This document shows, piece by piece, positions 8,833 through 18,047 of a stretch of DNA of 59,502 nucleotides. The notes under the pieces were generated by a model. The model had not been told where the DNA came from and made no database searches. It worked only from the letters and a program-made list of their open reading frames with translations. The translations under genes and the position numbers were made by a program. Origin of the DNA: Desulfomonile tiedjei (lineage in GTDB: Bacteria; Desulfobacterota; Desulfomonilia; Desulfomonilales; Desulfomonilaceae); contig JACRDG010000097.1 of the NCBI GenBank assembly GCA_016218715.1, forward strand, positions 1-59,502, given 5' to 3'. Numbering within the stretch: position 1 is the stretch's first letter; each line of letters starts with the position of its first letter.

Positions 8833-9420
8833 TCACGCTGCTGACCGCATCTCCACGTAGTGATCGATGAAGTTCCGGAAGATCATCATCCCTTGCGGCG
8901 TTGCGATGGATTCGGGATGGAATTGTACTCCCTCGATCTTGAGCCCGGGACACCGCAAGCCCATCACCTCGCCCGCCATGGTGTACGCCGAAACCTCCAG
9001 TGCCGGAGTGATCGTCTCTTCGGCCGCTATCAGCGAGTGATACCGCGTCGCGCGGAACGGATTCCGGACACCGGCAAATATCGTTCGCCCGTCGTGGAAC
9101 ACCTCCGAGGTCATGCCGTGCACGAGCCGTTCCGCACGCACCACTTTGGCCCCGAAAACCTCCGCGATGCACTGGTGTCCGAGACAGATCCCCAGCATGG
9201 GAATTCGCCCCGCAAATCGCTCGATGATCGCGCAACTGTTTCCCGCGTCCCGAGGTCCACCCGGGCCCGGCGAAATCACGATCGCTTCAGGCCTCATGGA
9301 TTCCACCTCTGCCGGACCGATCAGGTCCGAGCGAACCACGTTCAACTCCTTGCCCAAACATCCGAGTGCATGGGCTATGTTGTAAGTGAACGAATCGTAA
9401 TTGTCGAGCAATAGAATCAT
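8833..9420 (-). CDS. trpG: anthranilate synthase component II (glutamine amidotransferase)
   Basis: Supplies ammonia from glutamine to TrpE. The 195 residues are a class I glutamine amidotransferase: LLDNYDSFTYNI at the start, oxyanion loop SPGPGGPRDAG, nucleophile in GICLGHQCI, and the His-Glu pair in EGVQFHPESI. MTSEVFHDG is typical of TrpG/PabA. I chose ATG 9420 because GAGGAG lies 8 bases upstream; GTG at 9429 overlaps that region. trpG sits after trpA, at the opposite end of the trp block from trpE, which is an uncommon arrangement. It might also serve a PabB elsewhere. Confidence 0.95.
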   Translation of the reverse strand: MILLLDNYDSFTYNIAHALGCLGKELNVVRSDLIGPAEVESMRPEAIVISPGPGGPRDAGNSCAIIERFAGRIPMLGICLGHQCIAEVFGAKVVRAERLVHGMTSEVFHDGRTIFAGVRNPFRATRYHSLIAAEETITPALEVSAYTMAGEVMGLRCPGLKIEGVQFHPESIATPQGMMIFRNFIDHYVEMRSAA

Positions 9421-9466
9421 GGTTCTCACTCCTCTTTCTCTCGGGCCCCGTTCTCTGAGAGGCCTG

Positions 9467-10291
9467 TCAGTTTGTCACGTTGCCGCCGTTCGGCCTATAC
9501 AGGGCAGCACTCAGTGAAGCGGCCAACCGGCCCGCGGCCAGCACCGCGTCACCAGGTTCCTGCCGGGATTGCACTTCTCGAATCAACGCACTCCCCACGA
9601 TAACGCCGTCGGCGGCTTCGGACAGCGTGCGTGCATGCTCGGGAGTCGAGACCCCGAACCCCACGGCGACGGGTACCCGGGAAAGCCTGCGAACCTGTCC
9701 CATATGTGCGAGCACCTCGTTGGATACCACGAGAGCCGATCCGGTCACGCCGGTCATGGAAACGTAGTACAGGAAGCCGCTCGTCTTGGCGGCAATGCCG
9801 GCGACTCGATCGAGCGGCGTGGTCGGCGCGATCATGAAGGTCGTGTCCAACCCATGTTTTGCCGCAGCATCCAACCAGTCGTCCGCCTCTTCCGGAGGGA
9901 GGTCTGGGACGATCACGCCGGAGACTCCGGCTTTCCGAGCGCGAGCGGCGAAGGTCTCGGTGCCGGCCCGTAGGATCGGATTGAGATAGGTCATCAGAAC
10001 CATCGGCGCACTCATGCGCTTTTTCGCGGCAGCTACGATTTCAAGGACCACCTCAGGGGTCACCCCGTTGTCCAGGGCTTGCTTCCCTGCACTCTGTATC
10101 GTCGGCCCATCTGCGAGCGGATCCGAAAACGGAAGGCCCACTTCGATCACGTCCGCGCCGCTCCCCGCGAGCTCCACGAGGATCTCGACACAGGTCGAGC
10201 GGTCCGGAAAACCGGCAGTCAGAAAGGGTATGAACGCGCAGCGCCCCTGCTGGTTGGCGCGGCGAATAGCTGCTTCAATTGCTGATTTCAA
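9467..10291 (-). CDS. trpA: tryptophan synthase alpha chain
   Basis: Cleaves indole-3-glycerol phosphate to indole and glyceraldehyde-3-phosphate, in complex with TrpB. The 274 residues show PFLTAGFPD with the region of catalytic Glu, [17 protein letters not shown] with catalytic Asp, [11 protein letters not shown] and [10 protein letters not shown]. The start codon is TTG at 10291, supported by GGAGGTG five bases upstream and by a TTGA overlap with the trpB stop. Confidence 0.95.
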   Translation of the reverse strand: MKSAIEAAIRRANQQGRCAFIPFLTAGFPDRSTCVEILVELAGSGADVIEVGLPFSDPLADGPTIQSAGKQALDNGVTPEVVLEIVAAAKKRMSAPMVLMTYLNPILRAGTETFAARARKAGVSGVIVPDLPPEEADDWLDAAAKHGLDTTFMIAPTTPLDRVAGIAAKTSGFLYYVSMTGVTGSALVVSNEVLAHMGQVRRLSRVPVAVGFGVSTPEHARTLSEAADGVIVGSALIREVQSRQEPGDAVLAAGRLAASLSAALYRPNGGNVTN

Positions 10292-11517
10292 GGTGCCACC
10301 TCCGTTTGCTCGTCAACCTGTGCCACGTCTTTGTCTCCGCGGCCAGACAGACAGACGACAATCAGGCTGTCTTTCGACATTTGTGGCGCCAGCTGTTCCA
10401 CGAAAGCCAGCGCGTGAGCGCTCTCCAGGGCCGGAATGATCCCCTCGGTTCTGGCAAGGAGATAGAAGCCCCTCAACGCCTCGCGATCGGTGGCGGTGAC
10501 ATAGCGCACTCGGCCGATGTCCTTGAGATGGCTGTGCTCAGGTCCGACCCCGGGATAATCGAGACCCGCGGCCACCGAATGGGCTTCGATGATCTGCCCG
10601 TCGTCGTCCTGGAGCAGATAGCTCAACGCACCGTGCAACACGCCGACGCTCCCGGCATTCAGCGTTGCCGCATGTTTGCCCGTTTCCAGTCCCAGTCCTG
10701 CGGCCTCCACGCCGATCATTTCGACGGGGTCGTCCAGGAAGGAGTGGAAGAAACCGATGGCATTGCTGCCAGCTCCGACACAGGCAACCAGCACGTCCGG
10801 CAGGCGGCCTTCGCGGTCGAGGATCTGCCTTCGGGTTTCGCTTCCGATCACGGACTGAAATTCCCTGACCATCCAGGGGTACGGATGCGGGCCCACCACT
10901 GAACCAAGGATATAGTGCGTGTCACGCACGTTGGTGACCCAGTCCCGAACGGCTTCGTTGACCGAATCCTTCAGGGAGCAGCTCCCCGAAGCCACCGGCC
11001 GCACCTCAGCGCCCAGCATCTTCATCCGGGTAACATTGAGAGCCTGCCGTTTTATGTCCAGCGTGCCCATATACACCACGCACTCCATGCCCAGCAGCGC
11101 TGCTGCCGTGGCAGCGGCCACGCCGTGCTGACCCGCGCCCGTCTCCGCGATGATGCGTTTCTTCCCCATGCGCTGGGCAAGCAGCGCCTGCCCGAGGGTG
11201 TTGTTGATCTTGTGTGCGCCGGTATGAGCCAGGTCTTCCCGCTTGAGGAATATTCGCGCTCCTCCCAAACGGCGGCTGAACCGTACAGCCTCATACAGAG
11301 GGGTCTCGCGTCCCACGTAATTCCGGAGTAGGTCGTCCAGTTCCGAGCGAAACGTGGAGTCCGCGAGAGCTCCCTCGAATGCGGCATCCAACTCGAGAAG
11401 GGCCGGAACGAGGGTCTCCGGAACGAACTTTCCTCCATAAGCGCCGAAGCGTCCGCGGACGTCAGGCCGGCCGGTCAGCGGTTTTGGCTCTTCTGATAAA
11501 GCGGGCCAACTTTTCAT
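10288..11517 (-). CDS. trpB: tryptophan synthase beta chain
   Basis: PLP enzyme joining indole and serine to make tryptophan. The 409-residue TrpB1-type protein has [13 protein letters not shown], the PLP Lys in HTGAHKINN, the [10 protein letters not shown] catalytic Glu motif, the phosphate loop [10 protein letters not shown] and a C-terminal [12 protein letters not shown] at 11517 has GGGAG eight bases upstream. This start lies 56 bases inside the trpF gene, and conserved TrpB sequence begins soon after, so the two genes truly overlap in different frames. The longer open frame to 11769 is not homologous. Confidence 0.94.
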   Translation of the reverse strand: MKSWPALSEEPKPLTGRPDVRGRFGAYGGKFVPETLVPALLELDAAFEGALADSTFRSELDDLLRNYVGRETPLYEAVRFSRRLGGARIFLKREDLAHTGAHKINNTLGQALLAQRMGKKRIIAETGAGQHGVAAATAAALLGMECVVYMGTLDIKRQALNVTRMKMLGAEVRPVASGSCSLKDSVNEAVRDWVTNVRDTHYILGSVVGPHPYPWMVREFQSVIGSETRRQILDREGRLPDVLVACVGAGSNAIGFFHSFLDDPVEMIGVEAAGLGLETGKHAATLNAGSVGVLHGALSYLLQDDDGQIIEAHSVAAGLDYPGVGPEHSHLKDIGRVRYVTATDREALRGFYLLARTEGIIPALESAHALAFVEQLAPQMSKDSLIVVCLSGRGDKDVAQVDEQTEVAP

Positions 11518-12079
11518 GGTCTTTTCTCCCAGGTTCACTTTCCACACCGCTGGAAACGTCCACCGCGTACGGATTGACGATTCTGACGGCATCGGTAACA
11601 TTTTCCGGTGTGAGCCCTCCGGCGAGGATAATCGGCCGACATTTGGCAGGCCCCGTCGCAAGGCTCCAATCGAATGCCTTCCCCGTGCCGCCTCGGGCCG
11701 TCGGGCTGTACGTATCGAGGAGCAAGGTAGCAGTCGGGTACGCGTCGGTTGAAATCGCATCCGCCCCACCTACCCTCACGACTTTGATCACTCCCGTCTC
11801 CAACCGGTTTACCTCCTCCTCCGTCTCGTCACCGTGCAACTGAACGAGATGGAGGCCGCAATACTCCCTGATCTCGGCAATCCGTTCGACGGCTTCGTTC
11901 ACGAAGAGGCCGACTCTCAGGACAAACGGCGGGAGCTTGCCAACAATTGACCGCGCGTGGTCCGGATTGACTCGCCTCGGGCTCTCGGCAAAGATGAATC
12001 CGAGAGCATCCGCACCGAAACTCGCAGCGGCCAGGGCATCGTCGATCGAGGTGATTCCGCATATCTTTACCCGAACCAT
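11462..12079 (-). CDS. trpF: phosphoribosylanthranilate isomerase
   Basis: Amadori isomerisation of phosphoribosylanthranilate. The 205 residues are the usual size, with catalytic Cys in [32 protein letters not shown], catalytic Asp in LLLDTYS, and [20 protein letters not shown] site precedes ATG 12079, and only one base separates it from the trpC stop. The last 56 bases are shared with the start of trpB. Confidence 0.95.
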   Translation of the reverse strand: MVRVKICGITSIDDALAAASFGADALGFIFAESPRRVNPDHARSIVGKLPPFVLRVGLFVNEAVERIAEIREYCGLHLVQLHGDETEEEVNRLETGVIKVVRVGGADAISTDAYPTATLLLDTYSPTARGGTGKAFDWSLATGPAKCRPIILAGGLTPENVTDAVRIVNPYAVDVSSGVESEPGRKDHEKLARFIRRAKTADRPA

Positions 12080-12080
12080 T

Positions 12081-12866
12081 TCACCCTCCCGCCCGGCAGA
12101 GTGTCGCCAGAGTTGCGCCCGGATCGGGGGATTTCATCAAGGTTGTCCCGATGAGGAAAGCGTTTATCCCGGCCCTCCGGAGCCTTGCCACGTCTTCACT
12201 CCCGCGTATCCCACTCTCGGCAACGACGGTCACGCCGGAGGGGATCAGCGGCCGGAGCCGTGCGCACGTCTCCAGATCGACGTTCAAGGTGCCAAGATCT
12301 CGGTTGTTGATCCCCACTAGGGAGGGATCGAGTTTCAGAGCACTGTGCAATTCGTCTTCATCGTGGACCTCGATGAGGGGTAACATCCCGAGAGCCAGCG
12401 CCTCGTGGTACAGTTCCTCCAGCCGGAACTGGTCCAAGGCCGCGACAATGAGGAGGACTGCGTCCGCACCGGCCACCCTTGACTCATAGAGCTGCACCGG
12501 TTCCAGAATGAAGTCCTTCCGGAGGATCGGAATATGGGTTGCGTCCTTGGCGCTCTTCAAGTCTTCGAGCTTGCCGGAGAAGAAGGGGCTGTCCGTCAGC
12601 ACTGACAAGCAGGCAGCTCCTGCGCTCTCGTAGCTCCGGGCAAGAACGGTCACGTCTTGAACTTCTCGGATCTTTCCTAAAGACGGCGATGACCGTTTGA
12701 TTTCAGCGATAATGGGAACGCAATCGTTTGTCCGTAACGCGTGGAGAAAATCCCGGCACAAAGCGGCGGTCTCGGCAAGGCTCCGTAGCCGCGACTCACC
12801 CCCGTCAGCTTTGAGGAGGCGGATCTCCTCCCGCTTGGAGGATAGGATGTGGTCAAGGACCGTCAT
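12081..12866 (-). CDS. trpC: indole-3-glycerol phosphate synthase
   Basis: Forms indole-3-glycerol phosphate from CdRP. The 261-residue TIM barrel has IIAEIKRSSPSLG with the catalytic Lys, the SVLTDSPFFSG loop, PILRKDFILEPVQ, a GINNRDLGTLNVD segment and VAESGIRGSEDV. It is monofunctional, since trpF is a separate gene. Spacing to trpD is 12 bases. Confidence 0.95.
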   Translation of the reverse strand: MTVLDHILSSKREEIRLLKADGGESRLRSLAETAALCRDFLHALRTNDCVPIIAEIKRSSPSLGKIREVQDVTVLARSYESAGAACLSVLTDSPFFSGKLEDLKSAKDATHIPILRKDFILEPVQLYESRVAGADAVLLIVAALDQFRLEELYHEALALGMLPLIEVHDEDELHSALKLDPSLVGINNRDLGTLNVDLETCARLRPLIPSGVTVVAESGIRGSEDVARLRRAGINAFLIGTTLMKSPDPGATLATLCRAGG

Positions 12867-12878
12867 GGTTCTCGCCCC

Positions 12879-13961
12879 TCATGCCGACACGGCGCAGTTT
12901 TTCGCCGAAAGCTCGCTTGCCACGGAAACGAGCCGGTGAAGTTTCTCCTTTGCCTGGAGAGAATCTATGGACTGAGCCGCCAGGCGGACTCCTTCGGCGA
13001 GCGTCTCCACGAGATCGGCAGCCACCAGAGCCGCCGAAGAGTTGAGCAGCACCATGTCTCTCTGGGGGCCGCGTTCCCCAGAAAGCACGGACAGGGTTAT
13101 GGCCGCGTTCTGCGTTGCGTCGCCCCCAAGAATGTCTTCCGGCCGCGCCCGGTTCAAGCCCACGTCTTCGGGACAGACGGTCTCGGTCTTGACCTTCCCG
13201 TTCAGCAGTCTCGTGACGGTGGTCGGGCCGGAGATACTTATCTCATCGTAACTCCCTGCGCCGTATACGACAAAGGCGCTCCGGCAACCGAGTTTGCCGA
13301 GAACTCTCGCCAGGGTCTCGGTGAGGTCCTGTCTGTACACGCCGAGCACTTGCACGGTGGCTCCGGCAGGATTCGTCAGTGGGCCCAGCACATTGAAGAT
13401 CGTGCGTAGACCGATTTCCCGACGCGGCCCGATCACATGCCGCATCGCACCATGAAGCAGGGGCGCATAGAGGAAACCGATGCCTACACGGTCGATGCAC
13501 TCGCCGACCTGTTGCGGTGTCAGGTCGAGCGGAACTCCGAGCGCCTCCACCACGTCCGCACTGCCGCAGCGGCTGGACACCGACCTGTTGCCGTGCTTGG
13601 CAACTTTCAACCCAGCGCCTGCGACCACGAAGGCGGTGGTGGTGGAAACGTTGAACGTTCGGGTGCCGTCACCGCCGGTGCCGCAGGTATCCACGATGGT
13701 TTCCCGGTCCACGTTGATTTCGTCCCGGTCCAGGCAGACCTCGGACTGTCCGATGGGGACCCGAATGCTCTTGCTCCTCATCACGTGCGCGGCCGCGGAA
13801 ATCTCCTCGACCGACTCGCCCTTCATACGCAGTCCGATCAAAAGCGCTCCGATCTGAGCCTGAGTGGCTTTGCCCTCGGTGATTTGCTCCATGACCTCCA
13901 TCATTTCCCGTTCCGGGAGGTCCTTTCCTTCCACGACGCGTGCTATGGCAGACTGAATCAT
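12879..13961 (-). CDS. trpD: anthranilate phosphoribosyltransferase
   Basis: Adds phosphoribosyl to anthranilate. The 360 residues have the PRPP-binding CGTGGDGTRTFNVST loop, KHGNRSVSSRCGSADVVEALG, the catalytic region HGAMRHVIGPRREIGLRTIFNVLGPLTNP (seen as spaced motifs), and GAGSYDEIS. It is not fused to TrpG. ATG at 13961 shares its A with the trpE stop (TAATG), a translational-coupling arrangement. Confidence 0.95.
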   Translation of the reverse strand: MIQSAIARVVEGKDLPEREMMEVMEQITEGKATQAQIGALLIGLRMKGESVEEISAAAHVMRSKSIRVPIGQSEVCLDRDEINVDRETIVDTCGTGGDGTRTFNVSTTTAFVVAGAGLKVAKHGNRSVSSRCGSADVVEALGVPLDLTPQQVGECIDRVGIGFLYAPLLHGAMRHVIGPRREIGLRTIFNVLGPLTNPAGATVQVLGVYRQDLTETLARVLGKLGCRSAFVVYGAGSYDEISISGPTTVTRLLNGKVKTETVCPEDVGLNRARPEDILGGDATQNAAITLSVLSGERGPQRDMVLLNSSAALVAADLVETLAEGVRLAAQSIDSLQAKEKLHRLVSVASELSAKNCAVSA

Positions 13962-15349
13962 TATTGTTCTCCCTTTGCCGCCGTTTCCAGCGCTGCCAGG
14001 CTCTGCCCGGCTTTGTTGTGAATCTCCTTGTATTCCATCTCGGGGATCGAATCAGCCACGATCCCCGCTCCTACCCTCACGATGAACCGGTCGCCGTGAA
14101 AAGCGACCGTCCGAATGGCGATGCAGGTGTCGGTCACGCCGTTGGGTCCGAAATAGCCGACCGCTCCTGCGTACGGTCCCCGGGAAATCCCTTCCAATTC
14201 GTCGATAATCTCCATGGCTCTTACCTTTGGGGCTCCAGAGACCGTCCCCGCAGGAAAGCAGGCGGTGAATGCATCCACCACGTCTGCATCCTTGCGGAGG
14301 ACCCCTTGAACTTGTGAAACGATGTGCATGACATGACTGAAGCGCTCGACGCTGCGGAAAGGCTCCACTGTGACGGAACCGTACTCCGCGACCCGACCGA
14401 CATCGTTGCGGGCCAGATCGACCAACATCAGGTGTTCCGCGGACTCCTTCTCCGAATTGAGCAGCTCCTGCTCCAGTTCTCGGTCACGCCGAGGGCTCTG
14501 CGACCGCCCGCGAGTCCCGGCAATCGGCTTGACCGTCACGATGCCGTCGTCGACTTTCACCATGGTTTCCGGGGACGCACCCAGGATCTGATACCCCCCG
14601 AAATCCAGGAAAAACATGTACGGAGACGGACTGGTGACCCTGAGACGGCGATACACCTCGAAGGGATTCAGATCCGTTTCCCCTTCAAAACTGTCGGAAA
14701 GAACCACCTGGAAGATGTCTCCCGCGCGGATGTATTCCTTCGCCTTGCGCACGGCATCGTAGAACCGCTCCCGCGGCGGTGGAGAAACCTGGACGTGCGC
14801 GGTGGGGGATGCCATGCGGAGCGGCCGATCCAGCTCGTCTTCCATCTCCCGGATCTTCGCGGAGCAACCTGCATCATCGGAATCGATGGCGACAAGGATC
14901 ATCACGCGGCGCAGGTGATCGAAGACAAGGAATCGAGAGGGGAAGAGCAGCCGGGCAACTGGGAGCACGTGAGGCCGCATGGGAGGTAGTTTCTCTATGA
15001 GACCGACCGCATCGTAGCCCACGAACCCCAACAGGGACCCGACGCACGGGAGTCCGGGGAGCGCCTCGAGGCAGAGTTCCCGCAAGGTCTCTTTCATGAA
15101 CGGAAAGAAACGCTCCGTCCCCTGTTCGGACCGGCCATTCCCGTTCCACGACACCAGCCGGTCTCTTCCCAATTCCATGCCGAAAATCGGGTCAAAGGCC
15201 ACAATGGAGAAACGTCCGGTGATTTCGCGGGTCTCAGCACTCTCCAACAGGAATGAATCGGACCGGCCGCGCGCCAGCTTGAGGTACGCGGAAACGGGAG
15301 TCTCGGTATCAGCGAGTCTTTCTCTTCTCATCACGCGCAATGTCGTCAT
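13961..15349 (-). CDS. trpE: anthranilate synthase component I
   Basis: Converts chorismate to anthranilate with TrpG-derived ammonia. The 462-residue protein carries the tryptophan feedback motif LLES (residues 34-37), the [11 protein letters not shown] segment, [28 protein letters not shown], and the C-terminal [18 protein letters not shown] and GRGVG-like [10 protein letters not shown] signatures. ATG at 15349 has GGAGG five bases upstream; the open frame to 15385 would run through the attenuator terminator. It is the first structural gene after the trp leader. Confidence 0.95.
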   Translation of the reverse strand: MTTLRVMRRERLADTETPVSAYLKLARGRSDSFLLESAETREITGRFSIVAFDPIFGMELGRDRLVSWNGNGRSEQGTERFFPFMKETLRELCLEALPGLPCVGSLLGFVGYDAVGLIEKLPPMRPHVLPVARLLFPSRFLVFDHLRRVMILVAIDSDDAGCSAKIREMEDELDRPLRMASPTAHVQVSPPPRERFYDAVRKAKEYIRAGDIFQVVLSDSFEGETDLNPFEVYRRLRVTSPSPYMFFLDFGGYQILGASPETMVKVDDGIVTVKPIAGTRGRSQSPRRDRELEQELLNSEKESAEHLMLVDLARNDVGRVAEYGSVTVEPFRSVERFSHVMHIVSQVQGVLRKDADVVDAFTACFPAGTVSGAPKVRAMEIIDELEGISRGPYAGAVGYFGPNGVTDTCIAIRTVAFHGDRFIVRVGAGIVADSIPEMEYKEIHNKAGQSLAALETAAKGEQ

Positions 15350-15374
15350 CTCGACCTCCAGGCAAAAAGAACGC

Positions 15375-15406
15375 AAAAAGCCCACCGTTGTTCGTCGGTG
15401 GGCTTT
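15375..15406 (-). terminator. trp operon attenuator terminator
   Basis: Transcribed strand: AAAGCCCACCG (15406-15396), loop ACGAACAA, CGGTGGGCTTT (15387-15377), running into TTTTT. The leader segment CGGTGGG at 15455-15449 can pair with CCCACCG at 15402-15396, giving the competing antiterminator. Confidence 0.92.
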
Positions 15407-15423
15407 AGGATTCGGGTTATTCC

Positions 15424-15600
15424 TTATGTTATGACGTTATAAGCGCCTCCCACCGTCGATCGGTCGTACCACCACCACCAGCCAAGATAGGAGGTAGAAT
15501 CGAACGTCAGACCGTATCGAGTGGAAACAGGCGCAGAACCTGCGTTTTGAAAGGGTAGCGGCCTTCGAAGACCGGTTTGATGTGAAATACGAGTTGCCAT
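15424..15600 (-). CDS. trpL: tryptophan leader peptide with four consecutive Trp codons
   Basis: A 58-codon frame from ATG 15600 to TAA 15424 contains TGG-TGG-TGG-TGG at 15480-15469, inside the peptide segment GWWWWYDRS. The antiterminator strand (15455-15449) lies 14 bases after the last Trp codon. This is the spacing expected if a ribosome stalled at Trp leaves it free. An ACCTCC/GGAGG pairing (15495-15490 with 15450-15446) could act as the 1:2 hairpin. The ATG has no ribosome binding site and lies about two bases after the predicted transcription start, so translation may be leaderless, as described for trpL in Sinorhizobium. At 58 residues it is long for a trp leader. Confidence 0.88.
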   Translation of the reverse strand: MATRISHQTGLRRPLPFQNAGSAPVSTRYGLTFDSTSYLGWWWWYDRSTVGGAYNVIT

Positions 15601-15608
15601 AGTTTGCC

Positions 15609-15638
15609 AGTATGATGGGAAACGAGATCGACTGTCAA
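15609..15638 (-). promoter_or_regulatory. trp operon promoter
   Basis: TTGACA (15638-15633), 18 bases, then CATACT (15614-15609). The predicted start near 15602 almost coincides with the ATG of the leader peptide. The promoter lies only 25 bases downstream of the zinc-ribbon gene stop. Confidence 0.75.
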
Positions 15639-15662
15639 GAAAAAACGCGAAAGTGGACCGCT

Positions 15663-16124
15663 CTAGCGGATCCGATAGGTTTCGTCGTCGTCGATCGGAC
15701 TGAAGGGCGGCGGAACACCAACCGGTGTCCGGGCGCTTTTGTCGAATATTTTACGCCCCTTGCGGTACAAGCATGTCCGATAGAGGGCCTTGTCCCGATC
15801 GAGCCTCATGATGAGTCGCTGATTCGGGCACCGCCCTTTGTTTTCAACCTCGCAGTCCAGGCCGCGCCCTTTTTCCGGACAAGGCTGGGTCGCCTGCACG
15901 ACGCGCCACAGTTCGCCGGGTTCGCAATATTCCTCGCAGAGTCCTGACCCGTCTGCCATGAAGCGAATACCGACCAGATTCGTGACGAGCGCGCCAGGCT
16001 GTAACCCCTTGAAAATATTGATTCTGGACTGGCAACTAGGACACAGGAAATACGATCGCCCGAGTGGAATCTCCCACTCTGCGATCGTGGATACGGTCTT
16101 GCACGTGCAGCAGGTCACATCCAT
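15663..16124 (-). CDS. zinc-ribbon protein of unknown function
   Basis: A 153-residue protein. It begins with a treble of Cys pairs, CCTC near residues 5-8 and CPSC near 28-31, resembling the MJ0042-type zinc ribbon. A second Cys-rich part follows (CEEYC, CPEKGRGLDC, GRCPNQ, YRTCLYRKG). I see no signal peptide or membrane segment. The C-terminus is short and proline-rich. It is transcribed toward the trp promoter but ends before it. The function is not recognised; a nucleic-acid or protein-binding role is a guess from the Cys clusters only. Confidence 0.72.
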   Translation of the reverse strand: MDVTCCTCKTVSTIAEWEIPLGRSYFLCPSCQSRINIFKGLQPGALVTNLVGIRFMADGSGLCEEYCEPGELWRVVQATQPCPEKGRGLDCEVENKGRCPNQRLIMRLDRDKALYRTCLYRKGRKIFDKSARTPVGVPPPFSPIDDDETYRIR

Positions 16125-16327
16125 GGCGATACCCTAGCACAATAGTAGAGCATTACGCCACTGATGGCAAACCCCTCGCGCAGGAGGTCGGGGGAAACTG
16201 AGACGAGAGATGATATTGTCCGAGAGGGGTTTGTCGAGTCAACCAAGGTGATCTTGCAGAGACGACGGCGTCGACGGTAGAGCGCGACGCTGCCGCCTCG
16301 GTTTGCACGTATTCGAATTGCAGCCTG

Positions 16328-17125
16328 TTAGTGAGACGCCCCTCCAGTGGCCATGGGGTTCTTGGCTCGGTTCGGAGAGGCTTCCACCTTTTTCAGGATC
16401 TGTTCCACGTTCGCATCAGGGAGCCACGTTACCTTACCGGTACCCACATCATACATCGCGCCCACTACTTTGATCACTCCGCCATTGACCAGATTCCGGC
16501 ACACCGGGCTCTTCATGAAGAGATCTTCAATGCTCTGCCACACGTTGGCCTCGATGGCGTGAGGTACCACCGCATCGCCGTGAACCTCCGGATGATCGGC
16601 CATCGCCCGCCTGACCGCTGGTTTTATGCCCGCAATGAGCGGAGGAATATTCCGTTCCAGGGAATGTCCGTGCCCCTGGAGTTCCTGCGTGACAGCCGTA
16701 ACCGCTCCGCACTGGGTATGCCCCAGGACCACGACGACCGGGGTATTCACATGCGCAACACCGTATTCGATCGTGCCGATCTCGTCTACGTTCGCGACAT
16801 TTCCGGCAACCCTTACGACGAAGATGTCCATGATGCCTGCGTCAAAGATCATCTCCACGGGGACCCGCGAATCCGAGCAGGAGAGCACGGTGGCATAGGC
16901 GTAGTTCGCCTGGTTCTCGGCCGCGGCTTGTTTGGCCCGAGCAAGATCGGCATGAGGGTGCAGAGGCTTTCCCGCGGCGAACCGATCGTTGCCTTCCTTG
17001 AGCAGAGCCATCACCTTCTCGGGACTGGGCTTCTTCACCGCGCTCGCTGCCAGAGCACTGGTCGATCCCACGGCAAGGACGGCAAGACACACCGTCAACG
17101 CCACCACATAGTGTACCCACTTCAT
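16328..17125 (-). CDS. secreted beta-class carbonic anhydrase
   Basis: Interconverts CO2 and bicarbonate. The 265-residue protein has a Sec-type signal peptide (about 1-26, ending in SALA), which places it in the periplasm. Beta-class zinc ligands are visible: Cys83 and the Asp85-Arg87 dyad in CSDSR, and His136 and Cys139 in GHTQCGA. The GNVANVDEIGTIEYGV segment is typical of the family. ATG 17125 is preceded by GGGGAGG. It stands alone, divergent from tatA. Periplasmic beta-type enzymes are less common than cytoplasmic ones. Confidence 0.92.
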   Translation of the reverse strand: MKWVHYVVALTVCLAVLAVGSTSALAASAVKKPSPEKVMALLKEGNDRFAAGKPLHPHADLARAKQAAAENQANYAYATVLSCSDSRVPVEMIFDAGIMDIFVVRVAGNVANVDEIGTIEYGVAHVNTPVVVVLGHTQCGAVTAVTQELQGHGHSLERNIPPLIAGIKPAVRRAMADHPEVHGDAVVPHAIEANVWQSIEDLFMKSPVCRNLVNGGVIKVVGAMYDVGTGKVTWLPDANVEQILKKVEASPNRAKNPMATGGASH

Positions 17126-17538
17126 GCGTTATCCTCCCCAACAAAAGGAAATTTTCAAGGACGATGCTGCTGCGCATACTACTACACATCGTATTTTTCT
17201 ACCACTCCTTTGAGTCTCGTACCGGCGACTGTCACAAGGCACGGTTCGAGGCAGCCCGCTGCTTGGGTGATTGGACGCACGCTTCATGCGAATTCTCTTG
17301 CAAAAGATCGGTCTTCAGTGCAGACTGAGCGTGTACGTGCGAACTTCCGGAAAACTTCAATTTTGTCGGGCGGCCCTCCGGCCAAGCCTAATCTCCCATC
17401 GGCATTTCGAGGGACGGCGTTTGTCCGGGTGAACGGGTACCGCAGAACTATTGAGTGCATCCGGGTGTCGAAACTAGTTAGTCCCGGACGACTTCAAGTA
17501 CCGCTCGACGGGAGTTCACCGCCACAGGAGGAATGACC
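17126..17538. other. divergent intergenic region, carbonic anhydrase / tatA
   Basis: About 410 bases between two divergent genes, so it must hold both promoters. I see no clear consensus promoter. The ribosome binding sites GGGGAGG (for the minus-strand gene) and AGGAGG (for tatA) are clear. A short GC-rich hairpin GGCCCTCCGGCC is present near 17370. No RNA gene was recognised. Confidence 0.5.
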
Positions 17539-17790
17539 ATGATCCCAGGCCCGACCGAACTGATCCTGATCCTACTCATCGTCGTGGTTATTTTCGGCGC
17601 CAAACGTATTCCCGAAATCATGGGTGGTGTCGGTAAAGGAATAAAAAGCTTCAAGAAATCAATGGAAGGTGAGGACGAACCCGAGACACCTCAATCCCTG
17701 CCACCTTCTTCCCCCGGGACCCCGCCCGCCGCTCAGTCTCAGCCTCCCGCAACCGGAGGTGAGGCTTCGAAGGACAAGCCTGGAGCATAG
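17539..17790 (+). CDS. tatA: Sec-independent protein translocase TatA/E
   Basis: An 83-residue TatA family protein: a short periplasmic N-terminus, one membrane helix (LILILLIVVVIFGAKRIPE), the conserved FGAKRIPE hinge, then an amphipathic helix (GGVGKGIKSFKKSM) and a Pro/Ser-rich acidic tail. It forms the pore-like part of the twin-arginine exporter with TatC, which is not in this window. ATG at 17539 is chosen because AGGAGG lies 7 bases upstream; the ATG at 17533 is too close to that site. Confidence 0.93.
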   Translation: MIPGPTELILILLIVVVIFGAKRIPEIMGGVGKGIKSFKKSMEGEDEPETPQSLPPSSPGTPPAAQSQPPATGGEASKDKPGA

Positions 17791-18047
17791 TGAGGCACCC
17801 GTCTCAGGTCGTCCCGCGGCCCAACCTTCTCAATCTTGTCGCATCGGATAGCCGCTCCGTGAAAGGCTGCGACGCACGGCGGCCCTGTGTCGCAGGTTGT
17901 CGGCAAGTCGGCCCGTATCCCAACGGGTGGAGCGAACCGTTTTCTCAAAAGCATGACAGTCGATCTCAATCCATGGTAAAGAGCACTGGAGGGCGACGGT
18001 GATCCACGCCGTCTTTCATCTTCCGATGCGCCGTGAGGTATCTCTTC

